This document shows positions 26,119 through 34,267 of a DNA stretch of 64,000 nucleotides, piece after piece; position 1 is the first letter of the stretch, and each line of letters opens with the position of its first letter. The position numbers and the translations under genes were made by a program. The stretch is from Nocardioides dokdonensis FR1436 (GTDB lineage: Bacteria; Actinomycetota; Actinomycetes; Propionibacteriales; Nocardioidaceae): the NCBI RefSeq assembly GCF_001653335.1, contig NZ_CP015079.1, positions 2,232,001 through 2,296,000 of the forward strand. Reading direction: 5' to 3'. The notes under the pieces are model-generated. The model saw nothing but the letters and a program-made list of their open reading frames with translations. It did no database searches and was not told the origin of the DNA.

Positions 26119-26706
26119 ATGACAGGGGAGCTGCTGCTGATCACAGGACCGCCGGCGGTCGGCAAGATGACGGTGGGGCGGAGGATCTGTGCGCGCAGCG
26201 ACTACCGGCTCTTCCACAACCACCACACGGTCGAGCCGCTGCTGGAGGTGTTCGGGCACGGCACCCCGTCCTTCGAGCGGCTCACGCTGGAGTTCCGGCG
26301 CCGGGTGCTCGAGGAGGCCGTCGAGCACGGTGTGAAGCTGGTCTTCACCTTCGTGTGGGGCGTCGACGACCCCGCCGAGGCCGATCTGGTGCGCCAGATG
26401 ATCGAGCCCTACCGGGACGCCGGGCTGCCGGTGCGCTGGGTCGAGCTGTACGCCGACCTCGAGACCCGGCTGGCCCGCAACGCCGGCGCCGACCGGATCT
26501 CGGCCAAGCCCTCGAAGGCGGACCTGGCCTGGTCGGACGCGCATGTGCGCGAGATGGAGGAGCGGCACCGGATGAACACCGACCCGGGCGATCCGACGCT
26601 GGCCGACGAGCTGCTCGGCGACGTCGAGCACCTGCGACTCGACAATGCCGCGCTCACCGCTGACGAGGCCGCTCAGCGGGTGCTCTCCTGGCTCGAGCCG
26701 CACTGA
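26119..26706 (+). CDS. P-loop kinase-like ATPase (AAA_33/shikimate kinase-like)
   Basis: The 195-aa soluble protein has the Walker A motif ITGPPAVGKMTVGR at residues about 8-21 and the overall layout of small-molecule kinases: an aspartate-containing second region (FVWGVDDPAEADLV), then a lid-like Arg-rich stretch (RLARNAGADR). Related proteins phosphorylate small metabolites or antibiotics; the substrate is unknown. The first bases follow a leaderless promoter. It is convergent with the DinB-like gene, separated by a 22-bp tandem repeat. Confidence 0.82.
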   Translation: MTGELLLITGPPAVGKMTVGRRICARSDYRLFHNHHTVEPLLEVFGHGTPSFERLTLEFRRRVLEEAVEHGVKLVFTFVWGVDDPAEADLVRQMIEPYRDAGLPVRWVELYADLETRLARNAGADRISAKPSKADLAWSDAHVREMEERHRMNTDPGDPTLADELLGDVEHLRLDNAALTADEAAQRVLSWLEPH

Positions 26707-26718
26707 GTGCGGTCATCT

Positions 26719-26772
26719 CGGGCCGGGTGGGCGGGATATCCGGGCCGGGTGGGCGGGATATCCGGGCCGGGT
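26719..26772. repeat. 22-bp tandem repeat, about 2.4 copies
   Basis: The unit CGGGCCGGGTGGGCGGGATATC is repeated exactly at 26719-26740 and 26741-26762. A partial third copy runs to 26772, where it meets the stop codon of the DinB-like gene. It lies between convergent genes. Confidence 0.85.
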
Positions 26773-27314
26773 CACTGACCGGTGCGGCCGTCCAGGCACT
26801 CCCTGACCAGGTCGGCGTGCCCGGCGTGGCGGGCGTACTCCTCGACGAGGTGCACCAGCACGTCGCGCACCTCGATCTGGTCGCCGCCGACGTCGACGAG
26901 GTCGTCGTACGACGCCGCGGCCACCGCCTCGCGGGCGTGGGCGCACTCGGCCCGCCACAGCGCGAACGCCTCGTCGACCGTGCCCTGGTCGACCTCGGGA
27001 GGCAGGCCGAAGCCGGCGTCCTCGTCCGGGCCGTGGAAGAGCCGGGTCAGGTCGGTGCGACCCTCCAGCACCCGCCGCGCCCAGTGGTGCTCGACCCGGG
27101 CGAGGTGGCGCACCAGGCCGAGCAGCGACAGCGCCGAGGGCGGCACGGACGCCGTGGCCAGCTGGGCGGGGGAGAGGCCCTCGCACTTCAGCGCGATCGT
27201 GTGCCGGTAGGCGTCCAGGTAGCCCTCGACGCAGGCGCGCTCACCCCGGGTGTCGACGATCTGGGTGCGCGGGTCCTGGTCGGAGGGGACGAACATGCCC
27301 TCGTGAGACGTCAT
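26772..27314 (-). CDS. DinB-family (DUF664-type) protein
   Basis: The 180-aa protein is a four-helix bundle of the DinB/mycothiol-dependent type: GYLDAYRHTIALKCEGLSPAQL, LSLLGLVRHLARVEHHWARR with the first His cluster, and LVHLVEEYARHAGHADLVRE at the end. The three conserved His positions (VEHHW and ARHAGH) would bind a metal. Family members include mycothiol-dependent isomerases and S-transferases, which fits a mycothiol-making host, but the activity is inferred. It is the last gene of a three-gene minus-strand operon and starts 29 bases after the HTH gene. Confidence 0.88.
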   Translation of the reverse strand: MTSHEGMFVPSDQDPRTQIVDTRGERACVEGYLDAYRHTIALKCEGLSPAQLATASVPPSALSLLGLVRHLARVEHHWARRVLEGRTDLTRLFHGPDEDAGFGLPPEVDQGTVDEAFALWRAECAHAREAVAAASYDDLVDVGGDQIEVRDVLVHLVEEYARHAGHADLVRECLDGRTGQ

Positions 27315-27343
27315 GGCAGCACCCTGCCTCGTGGCGGAGCCGC

Positions 27344-27550
27344 TCACGGCAGCGGGTGCTCGTCGGGCTCGAACATCTCGTCGAGGGGGATCTCGAAGAG
27401 CCTGCTGATGCGGAAGGCGAGCGAGAGGCGCGGGTCGAAGTGGCCCTTCTCGATCGAGATCACGGTCTGTCGGGAGACGCCCAGTGCGCTCGCGCACTCG
27501 CTCTGCGAGAGGCCGGCCCGCTCGCGCGCCGTCCTGAGGTGGTTGTGCAT
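27344..27550 (-). CDS. Small XRE-family HTH regulator
   Basis: The 68-aa protein is a stand-alone Cro/CI-type HTH: RERAGLSQSECASALGVSRQTVISIEKG is the helix-turn-helix, followed by the PRLSLAFRISRLFEIPLDEMF core. Regulators of this size usually act with a membrane protein made from the same operon. Its ATG shares one base with the stop of the upstream membrane-protein gene (TGATG). It probably regulates its own operon through the inverted repeat upstream of that gene. Confidence 0.93.
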   Translation of the reverse strand: MHNHLRTARERAGLSQSECASALGVSRQTVISIEKGHFDPRLSLAFRISRLFEIPLDEMFEPDEHPLP

Positions 27551-27960
27551 CAGCCCTCACGCCGCTGGAGCACGACCAGGCGGACCGAGATGTCGGCGAG
27601 GCCGAGCGCCACGAAGGGCCACAGCGGCACGCCCCCGGTGTCGAGCACGGAGGTGAGGAAGGTGACCAGGGCCAGGGCGATCAGCAGGTCGTAGAACGCG
27701 CGGCTGCTCGCCTCGCGCGCCCACTGGGACTCGATCGAGTCCTCGTTCTGCTCGGGACGCTCGGTGCGGTCGAGCAGGATCGCCCCGAGGGCCAGGAAGA
27801 AGCCGAACGTCATCGCCGCGAACACGGTGAACGTCACCGCGTCGGGGGCGTCGTCGCGGACCCGCGCTGCGAGCGCGCCGACGCCGGCGGCGAGGGCCAG
27901 GGCGGGCAGGGCGGCGAGGAGCCACGGACGGAGGGGGCGTGCGGTGGTGGTCGTCGGCAT
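27550..27960 (-). CDS. Small four-helix membrane protein, partner of HTH regulator
   Basis: The 136-aa protein has four predicted transmembrane segments with a charged cytoplasmic loop (LDRTERPEQNEDSIESQWAREASSR) between helices two and three. The pairing of a small XRE regulator with a DUF2178-like membrane protein is a recurrent cassette in bacteria, and this pair is consistent with it. I start at the ATG reading MPTTTTARP, the nearest in-frame start to the promoter described upstream. The three-gene operon continues with the HTH and DinB-like genes. Confidence 0.8.
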   Translation of the reverse strand: MPTTTTARPLRPWLLAALPALALAAGVGALAARVRDDAPDAVTFTVFAAMTFGFFLALGAILLDRTERPEQNEDSIESQWAREASSRAFYDLLIALALVTFLTSVLDTGGVPLWPFVALGLADISVRLVVLQRREG

Positions 27961-27982
27961 GGGGCGCCTCTCGGTGTTAGAG

Positions 27983-28039
27983 TTCTTTGACATCTCCCAG
28001 CATCGGACCAGAAATCCGACATGTCAAGTTTCTTTGACA
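27983..28039 (-). promoter_or_regulatory. Promoter and putative operator of HTH operon
   Basis: On the minus strand TTGACA (complement of 28022-28027) is followed 17 bases later by GATGCT, a good -35/-10 pair. The same TTGACA is half of a perfect inverted repeat TGTCAA-N6-TTGACA (28022-28039). The sequence TTCTTTGACA occurs both inside this repeat (28030) and again at 27983, 47 bp away. Together they look like two operator sites for the HTH protein. Confidence 0.6.
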
Positions 28040-28108
28040 CATCGATCCGCGGGAGCCTCCGGTCGTCGTCGTGGTCAAACCGATTGCGGCCGGACCCACG
28101 CGGCGGCG

Positions 28109-28114
28109 TACGAT
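28109..28114 (+). promoter_or_regulatory. Putative -10 box of T-box-ileS transcript
   Basis: TACGAT lies about seven bases before the likely start of the T-box leader; the -35 region (TTGCGG at 28084) is weak and widely spaced. Confidence 0.45.
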
Positions 28115-28120
28115 CGGGGC

Positions 28121-28339
28121 ACAGGCGTCTGAGCCGTCATCAGCGGCGAGCCTCCGGAAGAACAGCCCCGGCCTCGGTCGGGAGCCCAGTAGAACCGGAC
28201 GGGTAGGCCCGTCACAGCCCGCAACGAGCGGCCTCCGCTGCAGCACCGTGGAGGCAAGCGAGGTGGTACCGCGGACCCCGTCAGGGGAGTCGTCCTCGTG
28301 GCAGTCAGCCCCGACGACCGACGTACCCCAGGAGCAGCA
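28121..28339 (+). promoter_or_regulatory. T-box riboswitch (ultrashort stem I, isoleucine)
   Basis: The leader carries the conserved T-box GGTGGTACCGCGG (28262-28274). Near its 5' end a short stem GCCG/CGGC (28133-28147) exposes TCATCAG in its loop, containing ATC at 28139-28141, an isoleucine codon. This is the layout described for actinobacterial ileS T-boxes with an ultrashort stem I. Such T-boxes bind uncharged tRNA-Ile and free the ribosome binding site. Here AGGAG (28330-28334) precedes the GTG, with GTCGTC/GACGAC able to pair in between. The 380-base stretch 27961-28339 holds this leader and the HTH-operon promoter, and no gene. Confidence 0.88.
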
Positions 28340-31300
28340 GTGACCTATCCGAAGGTCTCCACCGACGCCACGGGCGCCATCCCCTCCTCCCCGCGCTTCC
28401 CGGAGATCGAGGAGCGGGTGCTGGCCTACTGGGCCGCCGACGGCACCTTCGAGGCCAGCGTCGAGCAGCGCGACGCGGGCGAGCACGGCGAGAACGAGTT
28501 CGTCTTCTACGACGGCCCGCCGTTCGCCAACGGGCTGCCGCACTACGGCCACCTGCTCACCGGCTACGTCAAGGACCTGATCCCGCGCTACCAGACGATG
28601 CGCGGTCGCCGCGTCGAGCGCCGCTTCGGCTGGGACACCCACGGCCTGCCCGCCGAGCTCGAGGCGATGCGACTCAACGGCATCAAGACCACCGACGAGA
28701 TCGTCGAGATGGGCATCGACAAGTTCAACGACGCCTGCCGCGAGTCCGTGATGACCTACACCGGCGAGTGGCGCGACTACGTGACCCGCCAGGCGCGCTG
28801 GGTCGACTTCGACAACGACTACCGCACCATGAACCCCGACTACATGGAGTCGGTCATGTGGGCGTTCTCGCAGCTGCACGAGAAGGGCCTGGTCTACGAG
28901 GGCTTCCGGGTGCTGCCCTACTGCTGGAACGACGAGACGCCGCTGTCGAACCACGAGCTGCGGATGGACGACGACGTCTACAAGAACCGCCAGGACCCCG
29001 CGGTCACCGTCGGCTACGCGCTCGACGCGACCGGTGCGGACCCGGTGCTCGACGGCGCGCACCTGCTGATCTGGACCACGACGCCGTGGACGCTGACCTC
29101 CAACCTGGCCGTGATGGTCGGCTCCGAGATCGAGTACGTCGTCGTCGAGGCCGGCGTGCCCGGCACCGACACCACGGCGCGCTACCTGCTCGCCGAGGCC
29201 CGACTGCCGGCGTACGCCAAGGAGCTCGGCGCCGAGCCGACCGTGCTGGGCCGCTACCGCGGCGCGGAGCTGGTCGGACGCACCTACACCCCGCCGTTCT
29301 CCTACTACCTCGGCCACGAGCGCGCCTTCCGCGTGGTCGCGGCCGACGACGCCGTCACCACCACCGACGGCACCGGGCTGGTGCACACCGCCGGCGCCTT
29401 CGGTGAGGTCGACAAGGAGGTCACCGACCGCGAGGGCATCGAGCCGGTGATGCCGGTCGGCAAGGACGGGCGCTTCACGCACCCCGTCGACGACTACGCC
29501 GGCATGCAGGTCTTCGACGCCAACCTGCACATCATCGACCACCTGAAGGCGGCGACCCGGGCCTCGACGGGCTCGACCGACGCCACGGGCGCGGTCACGC
29601 CGGGCACGATCCTGCTGCGCCGCGAGAGCTACGACCACTCCTACCCGCACTGCTGGCGCTGCCGCGAGCCGCTGATCTACAAGGGCGTCTCGTCGTGGTT
29701 CGTCGAGGTCACCGCGATCAAGCAGCGGATGCTCGAGCTGAACCAGCAGATCAACTGGGTCCCCGACCACATCCAGGACGGCCAGTTCGGTCGCTGGCTG
29801 GAGAACGCCCGCGACTGGTCGATCACCCGCAACCGCTTCTGGGGCTCCCCGGTGCCGGTGTGGAAGAGCGACGACGAGGCCTACCCGCGACTCGACGTCT
29901 ACGGCTCCTTCGCCGAGATCCAGCGCGACTTCGGCGACCTGCCGCGCAACAAGGCCGGCGAGCCCGACCTGCACCGCCCCTACGTCGACGACCTGGTGCG
30001 GCCCAACCCCGACGACCCGACGGGTCGGTCGATGATGCGCCGGGTGCCCGACGTGCTCGACGTGTGGTTCGACTCCGGGTCGATGTCCTACGCCCAGGTG
30101 CACTACCCGTTCGAGAACGCCGAGTGGTTCAGCGGCAAGGACGGTCAGCCCGGGCACTTCCCGGCCGACTTCATCGTCGAGTACATCGGCCAGACCCGCG
30201 GCTGGTTCTACACGCTGCACATCCTCGCGACCGCGCTGTTCGACAAGCCGGCCTTCGAGAACTGCATCAGCCACGGCATCGTGCTCGGCTCCGACGGCAA
30301 CAAGATGAGCAAGTCGCTGCGCAACTACCCCGACGTGCGCGAGGTGTTCGACCGCGACGGTGCCGACGCGATGCGCTGGTTCCTGATGTCGAGCCCGATC
30401 CTGCGCGGCGGCAACCTCGTGGTCACCGAGCAGGGCATCCGCGACTCGGTGCGCCAGGTGCTGATCCCGCTGTGGAACAGCTGGTACTTCTTCAGCCTCT
30501 ACGCCAACGCCGGGTCCGTGGACGCCCAGCGCTCCACCGCCTCGACGGACCCGCTGGACCGCTACCTGCTGGCCAAGTGCGGGCAGTTCGTCGAGCAGAT
30601 GACCACGTCGCTGGACGCCTACGCCGTCGCCGACGCGTGCGACGCCACCCGCTCCTTCCTCGACGTGCTGACCAACTGGTACATCCGTCGCTCGCGCGAG
30701 CGGTTCTGGGACGCCACGGACTCCGAGCCCTTCGACACCCTGCACACGGTGCTCGAGACGGTCTGCCGCGCCACCGCACCGCTGATGCCGCTGGCGACCG
30801 AGGAGATCTGGCGCGGCCTGACCGGGGGACGCTCGGTGCACCTGACCGACTGGCCGACGCCCGACGAGCTGCCCGCCGGCCCCGACGACCTGGCGCTGGT
30901 CGCGGCCATGGACCAGGTCCGCGAGGTCTGCTCGGCCACCTCCGCGCTGCGCAAGGCCCGCGCGCTGCGCAACCGGCTGCCGCTGTCGACGCTGACCGTG
31001 GTCGTCACCGACCCCGCGGCGCTCGAGGGCTTCGAGTCGATCGTCGCCGACGAGGTCAACGTGAAGACGGTGCGACTGCTCGGCGTCGATGCGCCCGAGG
31101 CGGCGTCGTACGGCGTCTCGCAGCGGTTGAGCGTCAACGCGCGCGCGGCCGGACCGCGCCTGGGCAAGGACGTGCAGCAGGCCATCAAGGGCTCGAAGTC
31201 GGGGGACTGGTCGGTGGCCGAGGACGGCACCGTCACCGCCGGTGGGCTGGTGCTGGTCGAGGGCGAGTTCACGCTCGAGACCGTCGCCGGCTCCGCCGAG

Positions 31301-31633
31301 GACTCCGACGCGGTCGGGATGCTGCCCGGCGGTGGCTTCGTGGTGCTCGACACCGTGGTCACCGACGAGCTGGCCGCCGAGGGCCTGGCCCGCGACCTGG
31401 TGCGCGCGATCCAGCAGGCCCGCCGCGACGCCGGCTTCGAGGTCTCCGACCGGATCGGCCTCACGATCGCCGGCTCGCCGGCGGTGCAGGCGGCCGCCTC
31501 GACCCACCGCGAGCTGATCATGGCCGAGACGCTGACCACGGCCTACGAGGTGTCCTCCAACGTCGACCACCCGGGGACGTCGGTGCTGGTCGGCGACGGC
31601 GAGAAGGCGACCGTGGCGGTGGCGAAGACCTGA
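28340..31633 (+). CDS. ileS: Isoleucyl-tRNA synthetase, type 2
   Basis: IleS charges tRNA-Ile and edits valine. The 1097-aa protein is long for the family and has the class I motifs HYGH (residues about 68-71, in [13 protein letters not shown]) and KMSKS (about residues 655-659). The insertion pattern and length point to the eukaryote-like type 2 enzyme usual in actinobacteria, a type generally less sensitive to mupirocin. The GTG at 28340 is five bases after AGGAG; a GTG 42 bases upstream would lie within the riboswitch and is rejected. Expression should rise when tRNA-Ile is uncharged. Confidence 0.97.
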   Translation: MTYPKVSTDATGAIPSSPRFPEIEERVLAYWAADGTFEASVEQRDAGEHGENEFVFYDGPPFANGLPHYGHLLTGYVKDLIPRYQTMRGRRVERRFGWDTHGLPAELEAMRLNGIKTTDEIVEMGIDKFNDACRESVMTYTGEWRDYVTRQARWVDFDNDYRTMNPDYMESVMWAFSQLHEKGLVYEGFRVLPYCWNDETPLSNHELRMDDDVYKNRQDPAVTVGYALDATGADPVLDGAHLLIWTTTPWTLTSNLAVMVGSEIEYVVVEAGVPGTDTTARYLLAEARLPAYAKELGAEPTVLGRYRGAELVGRTYTPPFSYYLGHERAFRVVAADDAVTTTDGTGLVHTAGAFGEVDKEVTDREGIEPVMPVGKDGRFTHPVDDYAGMQVFDANLHIIDHLKAATRASTGSTDATGAVTPGTILLRRESYDHSYPHCWRCREPLIYKGVSSWFVEVTAIKQRMLELNQQINWVPDHIQDGQFGRWLENARDWSITRNRFWGSPVPVWKSDDEAYPRLDVYGSFAEIQRDFGDLPRNKAGEPDLHRPYVDDLVRPNPDDPTGRSMMRRVPDVLDVWFDSGSMSYAQVHYPFENAEWFSGKDGQPGHFPADFIVEYIGQTRGWFYTLHILATALFDKPAFENCISHGIVLGSDGNKMSKSLRNYPDVREVFDRDGADAMRWFLMSSPILRGGNLVVTEQGIRDSVRQVLIPLWNSWYFFSLYANAGSVDAQRSTASTDPLDRYLLAKCGQFVEQMTTSLDAYAVADACDATRSFLDVLTNWYIRRSRERFWDATDSEPFDTLHTVLETVCRATAPLMPLATEEIWRGLTGGRSVHLTDWPTPDELPAGPDDLALVAAMDQVREVCSATSALRKARALRNRLPLSTLTVVVTDPAALEGFESIVADEVNVKTVRLLGVDAPEAASYGVSQRLSVNARAAGPRLGKDVQQAIKGSKSGDWSVAEDGTVTAGGLVLVEGEFTLETVAGSAEDSDAVGMLPGGGFVVLDTVVTDELAAEGLARDLVRAIQQARRDAGFEVSDRIGLTIAGSPAVQAAASTHRELIMAETLTTAYEVSSNVDHPGTSVLVGDGEKATVAVAKT

Positions 31634-31635
31634 GG

Positions 31636-31993
31636 TCAGTCGAGGGGCGGCGGGGGCGGGCCCAGGAGCTGGATCCGGAACTGGGCAGCGACCTCCGCCA
31701 CCCGGGCCCCGTCGACCTCACGAGGCTCGGGGATCGTGGCGCTCTCGGCAGCAGTGCCCAGGGTGCGCACGAAGTCGTCGAACTGGGCGGGTGTGGAGAC
31801 CTGGAAGACCTTCGCGGTCCTCGACGTCGTGGCTGTGCAACGGCGGCCCGAAGCCCCGTGGGCCTTCGAAGACCAGCGCCGTCTTGGCCCCGTCGCTGCG
31901 CGCGCCGTCGACCTTAAGGGTCTGGAGCGTGTTGAGGAAGTGCCAGTGCTCACCTTCGCCGGCGCCGAGGATCGAGGGTGTCTGCAGGGTCAT
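31636..31993 (-). pseudogene. Decayed cupin-domain gene with internal deletion and frameshift
   Basis: The N-terminal part (MTLQTPSILGAGEGEHWHF, ending GFGPPLHSHDVED) begins at the ATG at 31993. The C-terminal part (VFQVSTPAQFDDFVRTLG) continues in another frame to the stop at 31636. In intact cupins of this type about 40 residues with the second metal-binding motif lie between HDVED and the QVSTPAQF stretch; they are missing. The gene therefore has both a deletion and a frame change and cannot make the full barrel. It ends two bases from the ileS stop. Confidence 0.8.
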
Positions 31994-32079
31994 CGGAGCC
32001 TCCGTGGGTGGGGTGGGCTCCTGCCACGCTAGGCGCCCCGGCGCCCTCGTGCGTGACCCAGATGGGGGGTCCTGCCCCG

Positions 32080-32943
32080 TCACCCGAGGAGCGGCTCCGG
32101 GGCCAGGCCCAGGCGGCTGGTGAGCCGGTCGAGGCTGGCGAGCACCTCGTCGGGCTCCTTGTCCGGGACCCCCCAGATGAGCTCGGTCGCCCCGGCCTCG
32201 GCCCAGGCGACGAGGTCGTCGGGGTCGGGCTTGAAGGCGATCAGGATGCGCACGTCGGGCCGGCCGGTGCGCCCGGCGTCGGCCCAGGCCTGCTGGAGCG
32301 CGCCGATCTGGGCGGTGATGTCGCGCTGCTGCGGGGTGGTCATCCAGCCGTCGGCGTGCCGGGCGATCCAGGCGAACGTCTTCGGCCCGCCGCCGGCGCC
32401 GATGACGAGCGGCACGTGCCGCGCCGGCTTCGGCCACGCCCAGGACGGCCCGAACGAGACGAACTCGCCGTCGTAGGCCGCCTCCTCCTGCGTCCACAGC
32501 GCGCGCATCGCCTCGACGTACTCCTTCAGGACGGTGCGGCGACGCTCGGCAGGCACCCCGTGGTCGGCCAGCTCGTCGGTGTTCCAGCCGAATCCGGCGC
32601 CGATCTCGACGCGGCCCCCGGAGAGGTGGTCGAGCGTGGCGATCTGCTTGGCCAGGGTGATCGGGTCGGACTCCACCGGCAGCGCCACGGCCGTGGACAA
32701 CCGGATCCGGCTGGTCACCGCGGCCACGGTGGCCAGCGAGATCCACGGGTCGAGGGTGCGCGTGTAGCGGTCGTCGGGCAGCGTCTCGTCGCCCGTGCCG
32801 GGGTGCGCGGCCTCGCGGCGTACCGGGATGTGGGTGTGCTCGGGCACGTAGAACGTGTCGAACCCTCGCTCCTCCGCGGCCATCGCCAGGGCTGCCGGGG
32901 TGATGCCGCGGTCCGAGGTGAACAGGACGAGTCCGTTGCGCAT
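32080..32943 (-). CDS. LLM-class (F420-dependent) oxidoreductase
   Basis: The 287-aa TIM-barrel flavin/F420 oxidoreductase starts RNGLVLFTSDRGITPAALA, with FDTFYVPEHTHIP and the phosphate-binding GRVEIGAGFGWNTDEL. The PWISLATVAAVTSRIRL stretch is typical of F420-dependent luciferase-like enzymes (TIGR03619-type). It would use reduced F420 or FMNH2 on an unknown substrate. TAGTCT seven bases before the ATG marks a leaderless start. It is divergent from dapE with the third palindromic element between them. Confidence 0.9.
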   Translation of the reverse strand: MRNGLVLFTSDRGITPAALAMAAEERGFDTFYVPEHTHIPVRREAAHPGTGDETLPDDRYTRTLDPWISLATVAAVTSRIRLSTAVALPVESDPITLAKQIATLDHLSGGRVEIGAGFGWNTDELADHGVPAERRRTVLKEYVEAMRALWTQEEAAYDGEFVSFGPSWAWPKPARHVPLVIGAGGGPKTFAWIARHADGWMTTPQQRDITAQIGALQQAWADAGRTGRPDVRILIAFKPDPDDLVAWAEAGATELIWGVPDKEPDEVLASLDRLTSRLGLAPEPLLG

Positions 32944-32950
32944 GGTCCGC

Positions 32951-32956
32951 AGACTA
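32951..32956 (-). promoter_or_regulatory. -10 box of LLM oxidoreductase gene
   Basis: On the minus strand TAGTCT ends seven bases before the ATG at 32943. Confidence 0.6.
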
Positions 32957-32983
32957 GAACGCGTTTCAATTGTGGGCCAGGGG

Positions 32984-33070
32984 GGTTTCGTCGGCCGGCC
33001 GATGAACCTGCCGCCGGGCCGATGAAGCTTCATCGTCCACCCAGGAGTTTCAGCGGCCGGCCGATGAACC
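32984..33070. repeat. Three-stem palindromic intergenic element, copy 3
   Basis: This 87-bp copy lies between the divergent LLM oxidoreductase and dapE genes, upstream of both promoters. The middle hairpin contains a perfect GATGAAGCTTCATC dyad. Both outer palindromes keep the GGCCGGCC core. Confidence 0.9.
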
Positions 33071-33129
33071 TTCGGGGTCGGCGGCGCGCACCCGCCGCGG
33101 GGTGGAGGAGCGGCTGGTTGGATGGGGGC

Positions 33130-34266
33130 ATGACCAGCTCTGGCAGCCGTACGGCGACCGGCCCGACCCCCGTGCTCGACCTCGACACCGACGTGGTGAC
33201 GCTGACCCGTCAGCTGTGCGACATCGAGTCGGTCAGCCGCGACGAGCAGCGCATCGCCGACGCCGTGGAGACGGCGCTGACCGCGCTGCCGCACCTGAGC
33301 GTGACGCGCCTGGGCCACACGGTCGTGGCTCGCACCGAGCTGGGCCGCGGCGAGCGGGTGGTGATCGCGGGCCACCTCGACACCGTGCCCGTCAACGGCA
33401 ACTTCCCGAGCCGGATGGACGAGGAGACCGGCATCCTGCACGGGCTCGGCACCTGCGACATGAAGGGCGGCGACGCGGTCATCCTGCGCCTGGCCGCCAC
33501 CGTGCCCGAGCCGGTGCGCGACGTGACCTACGTGCTCTACGAGGCCGAGGAGATCGAGGAGGAGTTCAACGGGCTGAAGCGGGTCGCCGAGGAGCGCCCC
33601 GACCTGCTCGAGGCCGACTTCGCCATCCTGATGGAGCCCTCCAACGCCGGCGTCGAGGCCGGCTGCCAGGGCACCCTGCGCGTCGAGGTGCGCACGACCG
33701 GCGAGCGCGCCCACTCCGCCCGCTCCTGGAAGGGCGTCAACGCCATCCACGGCGCCGCCGACGTGCTGGCGCGGCTCAACGCCTACGAGGCGCGGCGCCC
33801 GGTCATCGACGGGCTGGAGTACCACGAGGGACTCAACGCCGTCGCGATCCGCGGGGGAGTGGCCGGCAACGTGGTGCCCGACGAGTGCGTGGTCGAGGTC
33901 AACTACCGCTTTGCCCCCGACGTCTCCACCGTCGAGGCCGAGGCGTTCGTGCGCGACTTCTTCGAGGGGTACGACGTCACCCTCACCGACCTCGGCGCCG
34001 CCGCGATGCCCGGGCTCGACCGGCCCGCGGCCCAGCAGTTCCTCGAGGCCGTCGGCGGCCGGGTCGCCCCCAAGTTCGGCTGGACCGACGTCGCCCGCTT
34101 CACCGCGCTCGGCGTGCCGGCCGTCAACTACGGGCCCGGCGACCCGCTCTTCGCCCACAAGGCCGACGAGCACGTGCCGGTCGCCGAGATCGAGCACTGC
34201 GAGCGGGCGCTGCGCGCCTGGCTCACCGCCGGGCCTGCCGGTCCCGCCGAGCGGGCGGGGGCCTGA
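33130..34266 (+). CDS. dapE: Succinyl-diaminopimelate desuccinylase DapE
   Basis: DapE is an M20-family zinc amidohydrolase that releases L,L-DAP and succinate, following DapD and DapC. The 378-aa protein carries the metal-binding motifs VVIAGHLDTVP, the shared Asp in GTCDMKGGDA, and the catalytic base in YEAEEIEEEFNGL. A dimerisation (lid) domain lies in the middle of the chain. The ATG at 33130 fits the N-terminus of homologues. The LOG-family gene starts one base after its stop, giving dapE-LOG-divIVA, a common actinobacterial arrangement. Confidence 0.95.
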   Translation: MTSSGSRTATGPTPVLDLDTDVVTLTRQLCDIESVSRDEQRIADAVETALTALPHLSVTRLGHTVVARTELGRGERVVIAGHLDTVPVNGNFPSRMDEETGILHGLGTCDMKGGDAVILRLAATVPEPVRDVTYVLYEAEEIEEEFNGLKRVAEERPDLLEADFAILMEPSNAGVEAGCQGTLRVEVRTTGERAHSARSWKGVNAIHGAADVLARLNAYEARRPVIDGLEYHEGLNAVAIRGGVAGNVVPDECVVEVNYRFAPDVSTVEAEAFVRDFFEGYDVTLTDLGAAAMPGLDRPAAQQFLEAVGGRVAPKFGWTDVARFTALGVPAVNYGPGDPLFAHKADEHVPVAEIEHCERALRAWLTAGPAGPAERAGA

Positions 34267-34267
34267 G

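Noticed and set aside
28298..28339. Earlier GTG start of ileS giving a 14-residue extension
   Set aside because: It lies inside the T-box leader, lacks a ribosome binding site and would disrupt the expression platform; the GTG at 28340 has AGGAG at ideal spacing.
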